From: CAZENU01 sp965222125
GTDB taxonomy: Bacteria > Chloroflexota > Dehalococcoidia > Lucifugimonadales > CAZENU01
Reading direction: 5' to 3'
NCBI GenBank assembly: GCA_965222125.1
Contig: CBDCTC010000006.1
Coordinates: forward strand, 992,001-1,056,000
Length of the DNA: 64,000 nt
How positions within the stretch are numbered: position 1 is the first letter of the stretch; every line of letters starts with the position of its first letter. This document shows, piece after piece, positions 8,065-17,034 of this stretch. The translations under genes were made by a program, and so were the position numbers. Below the pieces are notes generated by a model. It was not told the DNA's origin and did not search any database. It saw only the letters and a list, made by a program, of their open reading frames with translations.

Positions 8065-9513
8065 ATGAACGACCGCGACTTGATGACGCTACCCGGCTGG
8101 AAGCAGCGCGACATGGTCGTGAGCGGCGAGGTGTCGTCCAGGGAGCTGATCGAGGCCTCGCTGCGCCGCATAGAGGCGCTGGACGACCGGTTACACGCAT
8201 TCATCACGGTCGACCGCGAGGGCGCCCTGGCAGCCGCGGACGCCGCGGACGCCGCCGTCCGGGCGGCGTCGGGCCCGGCCGCCGAGCTCGGCCCGTTCCA
8301 CGGCGTGCCGATCTCGATCAAGGACCTGGAGCCGACCAAGGGCCTGCGCACGACGATGGGGAGCGTGGTGTACAGGGACTGGGTGCCCGACTACGACTCG
8401 GCCGTGGTGGAGCGGGTGCGCGGCTCGGGGGCCGTGATCGTTGGCAAGACGAACACGCCTGAGTTCGGCAACCTGGGCGAGACGTACACGAAGATCGCGC
8501 CGACCTGCAACAACCCGTGGGACCTGACGCGGATCCCGGGCGGCTCCAGCGGCGGGGCCGCGGCGAGCGTGGCGGCCGCGATGACGTCGATCGCAAGCGC
8601 CTCGGACGGCGGCGGCTCGACGCGGGGTCCGGCCGGGTTCTGCGGGCTGAGCGGCATCAAGGCCACGCACGGCCGCGTTCCGCGCTACGGCGGCATCGCC
8701 CGGCCTACGGTCAACCTGATAGCGGGCTCAGGCCCGATAACCAGGCACGTACGCGACACGGCCATCCTGCTCCAGGCGCTGTCGGGCCACGACCCGCGGG
8801 ACCCGATCTCGCTGCGCGGCCCGGTGCCCGACTTCGTCGGCGGCCTCGACGACGGCGTGCGCGGGCTTCGCGTCGGCTACGGCGTCAAGTTCGACGTAGC
8901 CGTAGCCGACCCCGACGTCGACGCGGCGGTCAAGGGCGCGGCCTCGACCTTCGAGGAGCTGGGCGCCAACGTCGAGGAGGCCCCGGTCCGGTTCGACCCG
9001 CAGCCGGCCGACTTCTACTACCCCGTGTGGATCGCGAACCAGGTCGCGATGTACGGCCATCTGTTCAGGGACCACCTCGAGGACCTGATGCCGTACACGG
9101 TCAGACTCAACTATTTCGGGGTCCAGATCACCGGCGCCGAAGTGAACGTGGCGCTGGGACACGCCGACCGGCTGCGCAGCCGGCTGGCGGACTACTTCCA
9201 GGAGTTCGACCTGCTGTTGCTGCCCACGACCTACGTCACCGCGTACAGGCACCAGAAGCCGCCGGACAGGGTGGGAGGCAGGCCGGTCCTGATGTCCAGG
9301 CACGGCAGCCCGTACGGCGTCGCCCCGTTCACGATGGCGTTCAACATCTCCTGGAACCCGGCGGCCTCCGTGCCCTGCGGCTTCGACCGCGACGGTCTGC
9401 CGATCGGCCTCCAGATAGTGGGCGCCATCGGCGACGACGCCACCGTGCTCAAGGCCGCGGCGGCCTTCGAGGCGGCCCGCCCCTGGGCCCACAAGCTCCC
9501 ACCGGTGTCCTAG
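8065..9513 (+). CDS. amidase (amidase-signature family)
   Basis: A 482-aa hydrolase of amide or ester bonds. The Ser-cisSer-Lys triad is visible: Lys86 in VPISIKDLEPTKG, Ser161 in GGSSGGAAAS and Ser185 in DGGGSTRGPAGFCG. Length and the C-terminal GLPIGLQIVGAIGDD block are standard for the family. The substrate cannot be read from sequence; aryl-amides, carbamates or glutamyl-tRNA-type amides are all possible, though no gatB/gatC is nearby. A sigma70-type promoter precedes it. Its last ~125 bp are copied beyond the following restriction-modification gene (12286-12412). Confidence 0.95.
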   Translation: MNDRDLMTLPGWKQRDMVVSGEVSSRELIEASLRRIEALDDRLHAFITVDREGALAAADAADAAVRAASGPAAELGPFHGVPISIKDLEPTKGLRTTMGSVVYRDWVPDYDSAVVERVRGSGAVIVGKTNTPEFGNLGETYTKIAPTCNNPWDLTRIPGGSSGGAAASVAAAMTSIASASDGGGSTRGPAGFCGLSGIKATHGRVPRYGGIARPTVNLIAGSGPITRHVRDTAILLQALSGHDPRDPISLRGPVPDFVGGLDDGVRGLRVGYGVKFDVAVADPDVDAAVKGAASTFEELGANVEEAPVRFDPQPADFYYPVWIANQVAMYGHLFRDHLEDLMPYTVRLNYFGVQITGAEVNVALGHADRLRSRLADYFQEFDLLLLPTTYVTAYRHQKPPDRVGGRPVLMSRHGSPYGVAPFTMAFNISWNPAASVPCGFDRDGLPIGLQIVGAIGDDATVLKAAAAFEAARPWAHKLPPVS

Positions 9514-9531
9514 ACCGCGAGGGCCGCCTCT

Positions 9532-12252
9532 ATGAATAAGCAAGAAGACTTCAAGAACAGGGTTTTGGCCCACCTCCTCACGGATCGGGGAATCCCGGCG
9601 GACTTCGAGCAGCGGGCCGGGCGCAAGCGGATGGACGTGGTCGCGGACGTGGACGGCCTTCGCGTCGTCCTCGAAGCGGAGACCGGCTTCCGCCGCAGGG
9701 CACAGGCCATCAAGGACGCCGACGCGCGCCTGCGTCAGCGACTTGCCACTGTCGTGTTCGCCGTCTGCTATCCCGACGACGTGACGGAAGACAACCTGGC
9801 AGAGGCGACGCTGACCTGGACAGTGCGCGTCAAGGCCGGGGAGCCGGCCGGCGAGTGGTCCACGGGCGGCATCACGCAGCTCGCGCAGGCAGTCCTACAG
9901 GCGCCACGCTCCCTGAGCGGCGCGGACATCGCGGCTCAGATGCTCTCCGACGGACTGGACGCGGTCGTGCAGGGGCTGAAAACGCCCGTACGCCGGGCGC
10001 TGGCGCACGCCCTGGACCTTCCCTCCACCAAGCCCGGCGGCGGCCAGCAGAGCGACGGCTACTTCGTCGCCGCCAAGCGCGGAATGCTGGTCGTGGCGAC
10101 CGCGATGCTGTTCCATCACCGCGTACAGGGCCACCTGCCGGCCGAGCGTCCCGAAGGCTACAAAGGAGACTGGCCACCGGCCAGCGCGACGACATGCGCC
10201 GAGCAGGACTCGGTGATCAACGCCTTCCGGGAGGCGTGGCGCGGCATTCTCGCAATTGACTACCGACCCGTTTTCGAAACCGGACGGACGGCTCTGGCGG
10301 AGCTGACGGCCGACCCGGACACCGGTCAAGGCGTGCGCAGCCTGGCCGAGGTCGTGGCGCGGGTCTCGGAGCGGGTGACCGGCCTGCGCCACGACCTGCT
10401 GGGGCGCATCTTCCACCGGGTGCTGGACACCGCTCGTTACGACGGCTCCTTCTACACCTCGACCGCCGCGGCGGTTCTGCTGGCGACACTGGCTCTGCGC
10501 GAGCAGGACGCCGACTGGTCCGACCCCAACGTCGTCGCGGCGCTCCGCATCTGCGACCCGGCCTGTGGTACGGGGACGCTGCTGATGGCCGCCGCCGAGC
10601 GCATCCGAGACCTGCGCACCGCCGCCGGACGCGGCGACCCCGAAGACGAAGAGGCGCTCGGGCTGCTTCTTGTCGAAGACGTGCTATGGGGCTACGACGT
10701 CAACCTGACCGCGACCCACATGGCCGCTTGTACGCTGGGGATGCTCTCGCCCACGACAAGGTTCCACCGCATGAACATCCACCGTGCGCTGCTCGGAGTG
10801 TTCGACGGCGTACCATATCTCGGCTCCCTGGACTTCCTCTCCGGTCAGGCCCGACTGGCCGCATGGCCGTCGGCCACGCAGCAGGTTGAGAGCGAGGAGG
10901 GAAGGGTGGAACCGCCGCCGCCAATGGACCTCGTGATTATGAACCCGCCTTTCACCCGCGACAGCCTGCGCCACGACCAGTTCAGCCGCGCTGACGAACA
11001 GGCCGTGAAGCGGCGGGAGAAGGAAATCATGGAGGGGCAGTCCTACCGGGAAGCGGCACGGCTTTCTGGCTCTGCGAACTCCTTCTTGGTACTTGCAGAC
11101 AAGATGCTGCGCGGCGATGACGGCACGCTGGCAGTTGTGTTGCCTACTGTCATGGCTACAAATCCTGCCGCGTCCAATACTCGCAAGTATCTGGCCCAGC
11201 GGTTCCACATCGACACCATCGTCAGCTCCCACGATCCTGCACGTATCTTCTTTTCGGAGAACACCAGCATAGGCGAGATTCTGCTGATCTGCCGTCGCTG
11301 GAGCGGTCCCGGAACCAAGCCGCCGACGCGCGTGGTCAACTTGGCCCGGAACCCGGCTACGCCGCTGGAAGCTCTGGACACCGCGGTAAGGATCGAGCGG
11401 GCAGGCCGAACGAGCGCGCGGAGCTCCCATGACTTCACCATTCAGCGGGTGGACTCCGGCCGTATCGAGCGCGGCGACTGGTTCGCCGTCAACTTCCTGT
11501 CGCCGTACCTGGTGGAAGCCTATCGGACGCTCAGCGAAGCAGAGCCCGGGTCTGTCTCAACCGTACCCCTGAGCACACTGGCCGACGTCGGCCCGGAAGG
11601 GAGGCGGATACGCGACTCCTACACCCACTCGGAAATGCCCACTCCTTCAGGCCGGCGTGCGCTCTGGTACCACAAGACGAACAGCACTCAGTCGATGCGG
11701 GCAGAGACCGACGTCTACATCGAGCCGAAAGAATCAAAGCGCCACCTTGCCGACAGCTATTGGGAGCAGCGCAGCCAAGTGCTCCTGCCCCACCGCCTGC
11801 GGCTCAACTTGGCACGGGTCGTTACGGTGATGCTGCCTGAACAAGCCGTCGGCTCAATCTGGACGCCCTGCCGCCCTCACGACCCGGACATAGCCAAGGC
11901 CCTGTGCCTCTACCTGAACTCCACGCCGGGCCTGCTGTCCCTGCTGGGGGGGCGTGACAACCGTGTACCGTCGTACCCGTCGTTCTCGCTGGACACGCTG
12001 CGGTCCCTGTCGGTACCGAACTTTGCCGATCTGGGAGCCGCCGAGTGCGACCTGTTGCGCAGTTGGTTCGACCGGCTAAAGGACGAGACCCTGCAACCGT
12101 TCCCCCGGATGCACGAGGACCCGGTGCGCCAGCAGATCGACGACGCGGTAGCCAAAGCGTTCGACCTGGACCCCGAGTGGCTCGCCACCATACGCCGCGA
12201 GCTGGTGCGGGAGCCGTCGGTTACCGACGCTCAACTTCCGATTGCGGGATGA
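9532..12252 (+). CDS. single-chain type IIG-like restriction-modification enzyme (adenine methylase with N-terminal nuclease-like domain)
   Basis: A 906-aa protein. The central methylase domain shows the AdoMet-binding motif DPACGTGTLLMAA near residue 342 and the catalytic NPPF near residue 472, typical of N6-adenine methylases of type I/IIG enzymes. The N-terminal ~60 residues (KRMDVVADVDGLRVVLEAETGF) resemble a PD-(D/E)xK nuclease core with Asp35 and Glu48, but the third position is Glu50 where Lys is usual, so cleavage activity is uncertain. Residues ~640-900 probably recognise DNA. No separate specificity or nuclease gene is adjacent, which supports a self-contained enzyme. The gene lies between the amidase and a copy of the amidase 3' end, and so looks acquired. 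Confidence 0.82.
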   Translation: MNKQEDFKNRVLAHLLTDRGIPADFEQRAGRKRMDVVADVDGLRVVLEAETGFRRRAQAIKDADARLRQRLATVVFAVCYPDDVTEDNLAEATLTWTVRVKAGEPAGEWSTGGITQLAQAVLQAPRSLSGADIAAQMLSDGLDAVVQGLKTPVRRALAHALDLPSTKPGGGQQSDGYFVAAKRGMLVVATAMLFHHRVQGHLPAERPEGYKGDWPPASATTCAEQDSVINAFREAWRGILAIDYRPVFETGRTALAELTADPDTGQGVRSLAEVVARVSERVTGLRHDLLGRIFHRVLDTARYDGSFYTSTAAAVLLATLALREQDADWSDPNVVAALRICDPACGTGTLLMAAAERIRDLRTAAGRGDPEDEEALGLLLVEDVLWGYDVNLTATHMAACTLGMLSPTTRFHRMNIHRALLGVFDGVPYLGSLDFLSGQARLAAWPSATQQVESEEGRVEPPPPMDLVIMNPPFTRDSLRHDQFSRADEQAVKRREKEIMEGQSYREAARLSGSANSFLVLADKMLRGDDGTLAVVLPTVMATNPAASNTRKYLAQRFHIDTIVSSHDPARIFFSENTSIGEILLICRRWSGPGTKPPTRVVNLARNPATPLEALDTAVRIERAGRTSARSSHDFTIQRVDSGRIERGDWFAVNFLSPYLVEAYRTLSEAEPGSVSTVPLSTLADVGPEGRRIRDSYTHSEMPTPSGRRALWYHKTNSTQSMRAETDVYIEPKESKRHLADSYWEQRSQVLLPHRLRLNLARVVTVMLPEQAVGSIWTPCRPHDPDIAKALCLYLNSTPGLLSLLGGRDNRVPSYPSFSLDTLRSLSVPNFADLGAAECDLLRSWFDRLKDETLQPFPRMHEDPVRQQIDDAVAKAFDLDPEWLATIRRELVREPSVTDAQLPIAG

Positions 12253-12285
12253 TGCTCAGCGGTCGGCCGCGCCTGCCGGACACTG

Positions 12286-12412
12286 CCTTCCGATCGGGCT
12301 GCAGATAGTGGGCGCCATCGGCGACGACACGACCGTGCTCAGGGCCGCGGCCGCGTTCGAGTCGGCCCGGACCTGGGCATACAAGCTGTGCTACCGGTGT
12401 CGTAGACCTTGA
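12286..12412 (+). pseudogene. displaced 3'-terminal copy of the amidase gene
   Basis: This segment closely matches the last ~125 bp of the amidase gene (about 9397-9522). In frame it reads LPIGLQIVGAIGDD, then TTVLRAAAAFESARTWAYKL, against ATVLKAAAAFEAARPWAHKL in the intact gene. A 2-bp length difference shifts the frame just before the end. The noncoding tail gtag-acc also matches. The copy has no start or upstream amidase sequence, so it is a dead fragment. It and the intact gene flank the type IIG-like gene. Confidence 0.85.
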
Positions 12413-12493
12413 GGTTGGAGGCACCTTCGACCGGCCGCAGCCACCGCGCTGGATCCTCGGCGAAGTTGAGCTCGATGAGCTTGGCAGGGGCGG

Positions 12494-12889
12494 TCATGGC
12501 CGGGGCGCTCGTATAAGGCGCAAACGGGGGATGCCATCGAAGTCGCCGTCGTCCGATGCGAGGGGACAGGAGAGGCGTAATGCGGTGGCGGCGATCCATG
12601 CATCGGCGGTGTTCAGCCGACGCCCAGCCTTCTCTCGTTCAACCCGCAAATTGGCGGAAATAGCCGCCGTTCCTGGGTCGGGCCAGACCACCTCGTATTG
12701 TTGCAGATGGAGAGCAAGCTCGTTTTTCTGACGCGCGCCCCATCCGGACTTGTATGCTCCGTACCACACTTCCTCAACCGTCTGAAAAGAGACCACCGTA
12801 CGCTGGCGGGTCATGTGGGGCAGGTAGAAGTCATTACGAGGGTCTCCCTTGAACACAAGTGAGACGACGCTCGTATCCAGGACAATCAC
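12494..12889 (-). CDS. PIN-domain ribonuclease (VapC-like toxin)
   Basis: A 131-aa PIN-domain protein, predicted to be a metal-dependent RNase of a toxin-antitoxin module. The acidic quartet is visible: Asp5 in MIVLDTSVVS, Glu40 in TVEEVWYGA, Asp96 in NTADAWIAATAL and Asp113/116 in LASDDGDFDG. Its ATG overlaps the stop of the upstream 286-aa gene by 4 bp (ATGA), so the two are co-translated. No ordinary ~75-aa VapB antitoxin is present; the upstream protein occupies that position. Confidence 0.88.
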   Translation of the reverse strand: MIVLDTSVVSLVFKGDPRNDFYLPHMTRQRTVVSFQTVEEVWYGAYKSGWGARQKNELALHLQQYEVVWPDPGTAAISANLRVEREKAGRRLNTADAWIAATALRLSCPLASDDGDFDGIPRLRLIRAPRP

Positions 12890-13746
12890 TCTGGCCGCTC
12901 CCGCCGCACGTCACGCCCTTCACGAATGCCACGAATGAACTCGTCCACGTCAAAGGGTTCACTGGTCGTAACTACCCTTGCGGGATCAAAGAGCTTGGGA
13001 CTTGGGTCATTCAAGAACGCCTCGACATCAAAGGGATCATTCCACGAGCGGGCGGCGTTCAACTGTTGCACCGTGACCGTTGTCCACTTGCCGTTGTCGT
13101 TGAACCTTCCCCTCCCTCTCACCTCCACGTGCCGTGTCGCGAGCCGGAGCATGTCCTCGTGGAAGTCCTCCGCAAACCTCAGTTGCACGTATTCGCCTGA
13201 GTAGTTGTGCAGCTGAGCTGTGCGTTTGTCCCAGTTGACCTCATACAACCAACCATGGAGCAGGGCCTCGGTTTGGCCGGTTGTCTTGCGAGCGGCAGCG
13301 GGCCTGCGCTGAATTTCCACCCTGCGGGGGTTGTCTCTGCTCCCAAACCAGAGCCGCACGCCGTCCGAAAGCTTTGCCGCTGTCGAATGGAGCGTGTCTT
13401 CAACATCCATTGGCAGAGTGGAGGCTTGCGTGCCATCCCACTCTTGCAAGGCTTCTATCGCCCGGTTGCCAAGGTCTTCCAAATAAGATTGCCCATCCGG
13501 AGGAGCTTCTAACTCCAGGTCAGCGATGAATGAGCCAGACCGTACTTCTACGAGGCGCAAAGTGCTCTGATCCCGTATCCACTTGGGAGGCTGTCCAGGG
13601 CCCTTCTCGCGGTCTCCCAGATGCTGCACGATGAGCCGGACAGCGTCCTGTATGCCGGAGAGCGCGGTAACTATCTCAGGTACCGAACCACCGGGCCGCT
13701 GATCATCAGGGTCCGATAAAGCGAACGTCAGTCTTTGCTCCGCCAT
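12886..13746 (-). CDS. hypothetical protein co-expressed with PIN toxin, possible large antitoxin
   Basis: I do not recognise this 286-aa family. It is soluble with no membrane segment. The middle carries basic stretches (RRVEIQRRPAAARKTTG) followed by a beta-rich part (LLHGWLYEVNWDKRTAQLHNYSG and VEVRGRGRFNDNGKWTTVTV). The C-terminal 50 residues are acidic with two similar blocks, DPFDVEAFLND and EPFDVDEFIRGIREGRD, which look like peptide segments that bind a partner. A 4-bp overlap with the PIN gene and the antitoxin position suggest it neutralises that toxin, but its size is several times that of VapB. The role is inferred from context only. Confidence 0.55.
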   Translation of the reverse strand: MAEQRLTFALSDPDDQRPGGSVPEIVTALSGIQDAVRLIVQHLGDREKGPGQPPKWIRDQSTLRLVEVRSGSFIADLELEAPPDGQSYLEDLGNRAIEALQEWDGTQASTLPMDVEDTLHSTAAKLSDGVRLWFGSRDNPRRVEIQRRPAAARKTTGQTEALLHGWLYEVNWDKRTAQLHNYSGEYVQLRFAEDFHEDMLRLATRHVEVRGRGRFNDNGKWTTVTVQQLNAARSWNDPFDVEAFLNDPSPKLFDPARVVTTSEPFDVDEFIRGIREGRDVRRERPE

Positions 13747-13758
13747 GACTGCCTCCCA

Positions 13759-13799
13759 GCGCTAGCGCGCTGCCATGGTGTTGCGGGGAGCACAGTATA
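13759..13799 (-). promoter_or_regulatory. candidate promoter and operator for the PIN operon
   Basis: On the minus strand a TATACT element (13794-13799) lies upstream of the 10-bp perfect palindrome GCGCTAGCGC (13759-13768), which sits between it and the ATG at 13746. Toxin-antitoxin operons are often repressed through such palindromes. The -35 is weak. Confidence 0.3.
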
Positions 13800-14003
13800 G
13801 CATCCACCTCACACATCCCCTCGAGTAGCCGACGGGCCCGAGGAGTGGTGCCAAAGCCAGCCCGTACGCGGCCAGGGATGGGGGCTATCAGACGCCGTAG
13901 GGCCTCTCGGCGTTGCAGCCGGGCGCGGCCCTGCGATAACCTCGGCTCTCGGGGACGGTCGCCAGGCCATCCATCGCACAGGAAACCCCGGAAGGAGGCG
14001 GAC

Positions 14004-14957
14004 ATGCTGAAGACGGCGTTCGTAGGCGCGGGCAGGAGAGCCCAGCAGGCCCACTATCCAACCGTCAGCCGGCTGGAGGACGCTCGGATCGAGGCGGTAG
14101 CCGAGCTGGACGAGTCCCGGATGGGCGAGGTCGTCGACAGGTACGGCGTCCCCAGGGCGTTCGGGGACTACCGCGAGATGATCGATGCCATCGACCCGGA
14201 CCTCGTATACGTCATCATGGGCGAGCAGCTCATGGCGTCCATCGCGATCGACTGCATGAACTCCGGCAGGCACGTCTTCATCGAGAAGCCGGCGGGGGCG
14301 AGCCCGGAGGAGTCGCACGCGCTCCTCGAAGCCGCGGAGGCTAACGGCGTCACGTGCGCCGTCGGGTTCCAGCGACGCTTTGCGGACGTGACCAGGGAGG
14401 CCATGCGCCTCGTCGCGGACGCGGGCGGCCCGACCCTGGCGGTGGGCGAGTTCCACAAGGACCTGCTCGGCATGCCCAAGCCGCCGCGCACGACCATCTG
14501 GAACGACGTCTGCCACGCCGTCGACCTGATCAGGTACATGGCCGGGAGTGAGGTCACCGACGCGACGGCCTTCCAGGACGCGCGCGGCTCCGACTGGCGC
14601 AACGACTTCACCGCCCTCATGCGCTTCGAGAACGGCGCGGCCGGGGTCCTGCTCGCCAACAGATCGTCGGGAGGACGCACTCTCAGGGCGGAGCTGCACG
14701 GCATCGGCGTCGGTTGCTACATGCGTATCCCCGATCGGTTCGAGGTACTCCAAGGCGGTCAGGACCCCATCGACGTCCACGGCTCCGCCATACAGGGCGT
14801 GGATGCCGCGGACTCCCGCGCCTACGACGGTACGCTGGAGATGCACCGGCACGTCGCCGAGTCGATCGCGGCGGGCCGGGTCCCCATCAACGACATCAGG
14901 GACGTCGTCCACACCTCCGACCTGGTGGCCCGCCTGGAGGGCGGCAGCGTCGGCTGA
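14004..14957 (+). CDS. Gfo/Idh/MocA family oxidoreductase
   Basis: A 317-aa NAD(P)-dependent sugar- or polyol-type oxidoreductase. The ATG at 14004 follows a strong GGAAGGAGG ribosome site. The N-terminal Rossmann motif is FVGAGRRAQQAHY, and the family EKPAG motif (HVFIEKPAGASPEES) with the catalytic Lys is near residue 95. A second conserved region WNDVCHAVDLIRYMAG carries the His used in proton transfer. The substrate is not predictable. It stands alone between the PIN operon and the convergent ABC-F gene. Confidence 0.92.
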   Translation: MLKTAFVGAGRRAQQAHYPTVSRLEDARIEAVAELDESRMGEVVDRYGVPRAFGDYREMIDAIDPDLVYVIMGEQLMASIAIDCMNSGRHVFIEKPAGASPEESHALLEAAEANGVTCAVGFQRRFADVTREAMRLVADAGGPTLAVGEFHKDLLGMPKPPRTTIWNDVCHAVDLIRYMAGSEVTDATAFQDARGSDWRNDFTALMRFENGAAGVLLANRSSGGRTLRAELHGIGVGCYMRIPDRFEVLQGGQDPIDVHGSAIQGVDAADSRAYDGTLEMHRHVAESIAAGRVPINDIRDVVHTSDLVARLEGGSVG

Positions 14958-15060
14958 AGCCTGGGGCAGATCGCCAACGATGATGGCGGGAACGGGCCCT
15001 CTTGCGCGCCTCGCGATCGACAATCCCGGCTGGCGGGCGAACGGCTCGGGCAGGCTCGTC

Positions 15061-16947
15061 CTACGTCTTCCAGGCGGCCCAGGCGCGATCGAGGGCGGCG
15101 CGGGCGTTGTCGTACTCTTTGCCCAGGCGGGTGATCTCGGCGACGTCGCGGCGTTCGGTCGCGGCCTGTAGCTCGGCCTCGACCCGCTTCAGACTCTCCT
15201 CGAGGTTGGCGATCTTCTGCTCATGGTCGGGCCCCGGGGCCTGCCTGGCGGCCCTCTTCGGCGCTCCGCGCGGTTTCTTCCTCGGCGTGCCGGCGCCGCG
15301 GCGGCGCCCCGGCTCGTCCCTGTCCCGCCGAGGCGCTGCGCGTTGCGGCGTGAGGCCGGACTGCCTGGCCCACTCGTCGAAGACGCCGGGAAAGAGCGTC
15401 GCGGCGCCGTCTTCGATTGTCACCAGCTGCCGCGCCAGCAGCGAGATCAGGTGCCGGTCGTGCGACACGAACAGCAGCGTGCCGTCGTAGTCCGCCAGAG
15501 CGCCCTCCAGCGCCTCGCGGCTGGGGATGTCGAGGTGGGTCGTGGGCTCGTCCAGCACGAGGAAGCTGGGCGCCATGGCCATCAGCCGGGCGATGGCCAA
15601 CCGCGTGCGCTCGCCGCCGCTGAGCGCCGACATGTCCTTGAATACGTCGTCGCCGTGGAAGAGGAACCGGGCGAGGTACTTCCGCTCCTCCTCGGGCGGG
15701 ATGTTCCTGATCGCCTGCATCGCCTCGAGGACGGCGCCCCGGTCGGGCAGGTCGTCGCTGCCCTGGCGGTGGTAGCCGACGCGGACGCGGTCGCCCAGCG
15801 TCACCGACCCGCGCAGCGGGGGGCGCTCGCCGAGCAGCGTCCGCAGGAGCGTCGTCTTGCCGGCGCCGTTCTCTCCGATGATCGCCGTCCGCGAGCCTCG
15901 CTCCAGCGTCAGCTCGGGCGTCGAGACGAGCTCGACCGGAGCGCCGTCGACGGTCACGCCGACCGTCAGGTCCCGGGCGCTGGCGACGACCCTCGGCGTC
16001 CTGGCGGTGGCGCTCTTCGCGACGCGAATGCTCTGCGGGTCGGGCGGCGGCGCCTCGACGAGCTCCAGCCGCCTCAGCCTCGTTTCCCGGCCGCGGGCCT
16101 CCTTCGAGCGCTGGCCGGCCCGGTAGCGGGCGATGAACGACTGCTCCCTGGCGATATACTCCTGTTGCCGCTCGAACTCCCTGGCCTGCTGGACCAGCTG
16201 CTCGGCCTTCAACTCCCGGTACCTCGTGTAGTTGCCCGCGTAGGACCTCAGGCGGCCGCGCTCCAGGTCCCAGATCTGGGTCGCCACCGCGTCGAGGAAA
16301 TACCGGTCGTGGGAGACGACGACGAAGGCGTGGCGGGTGTTGCGGAGAAAGTCCTCCAGCCAGGCGAGCCCCTTGAAGTCGAGGTAGTTGGTCGGCTCGT
16401 CGAGCACGAGCAGGTCGGGGTCGCTGAGCAGGGCGCGGGCGAGCGCGGCCCTGGTGAGCTCGCCGCCGCTCGCCGTCGCGGCCGAGTTGTCCAGCGTCCT
16501 GTCGTCCAGCCCGACGCCGGCCGCGACGCGCTGCATGCTGCTCTCGTAGTCGTAGCCGCCGACGGTCTCGTACCGGGACAGCAGCGTGGCGTAGCGGCGC
16601 TCGGCGTCGCCGCCCGACCGGGTGACCTCCGCCGCGGCGTCGGCGACCGCCCTCTCGAGCGCCAATAGCTCCTCGAAGGCGACCATCACCTCGTCCCGGA
16701 GCGTGCCCGAAGTGACCGCCCGGTTCACCTGCGGGACGTACCCGACGCGCACGCCGCCGGCCCGGTACACCTGGCCGGCGTTGGGCTGCTGCTCGCCGAC
16801 GAGGACCTTCAGGAGCGAGGTCTTGCCGCCCCCGTTCGGGCCGACGAGGCCTATGCGGGCCCGTTCGGCGACCTCAAGGGCGACGTCGGAGAACAGATCG
16901 AAGTCCCCGTAGGAGACGGCGAGTTTAGAGGCTGTGAGGAGCGGCAT
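15061..16947 (-). CDS. ABC-F family ATPase (ribosome-associated)
   Basis: A 628-aa soluble protein with two ABC ATPase domains and no membrane segment. Walker A motifs are GPNGGGKT (residues 36-43) and GENGAGKT (about 355-362), and both domains have signature and Walker B text (LLVLDEPTNYLDF, FLVLDEPTTHLDI). An interdomain linker rich in charged helices and a C-terminal Lys/Arg-rich, coiled-coil tail (KIANLEESLKRVEAELQAA) fit Uup/YdiF-type members that act on stalled ribosomes; antibiotic protection is possible but not shown. Single gene, convergent with the oxidoreductase. Confidence 0.93.
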   Translation of the reverse strand: MPLLTASKLAVSYGDFDLFSDVALEVAERARIGLVGPNGGGKTSLLKVLVGEQQPNAGQVYRAGGVRVGYVPQVNRAVTSGTLRDEVMVAFEELLALERAVADAAAEVTRSGGDAERRYATLLSRYETVGGYDYESSMQRVAAGVGLDDRTLDNSAATASGGELTRAALARALLSDPDLLVLDEPTNYLDFKGLAWLEDFLRNTRHAFVVVSHDRYFLDAVATQIWDLERGRLRSYAGNYTRYRELKAEQLVQQAREFERQQEYIAREQSFIARYRAGQRSKEARGRETRLRRLELVEAPPPDPQSIRVAKSATARTPRVVASARDLTVGVTVDGAPVELVSTPELTLERGSRTAIIGENGAGKTTLLRTLLGERPPLRGSVTLGDRVRVGYHRQGSDDLPDRGAVLEAMQAIRNIPPEEERKYLARFLFHGDDVFKDMSALSGGERTRLAIARLMAMAPSFLVLDEPTTHLDIPSREALEGALADYDGTLLFVSHDRHLISLLARQLVTIEDGAATLFPGVFDEWARQSGLTPQRAAPRRDRDEPGRRRGAGTPRKKPRGAPKRAARQAPGPDHEQKIANLEESLKRVEAELQAATERRDVAEITRLGKEYDNARAALDRAWAAWKT

Positions 16948-17034
16948 GGCGTGTCATGAGTTATGTGTGTCGCGTGCGTGGTTGAAGTGAAGCCCGCGGG
17001 CCGGCGGCGCGCGGCGCCCGACGCGGCGCGGCCG

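Noticed and set aside
9532..12252. BREX PglX-type methylase
   Set aside because: No other BREX genes (pglZ, brxC, brxL) are near, and an N-terminal nuclease-like segment points to a type IIG-like single-chain enzyme.
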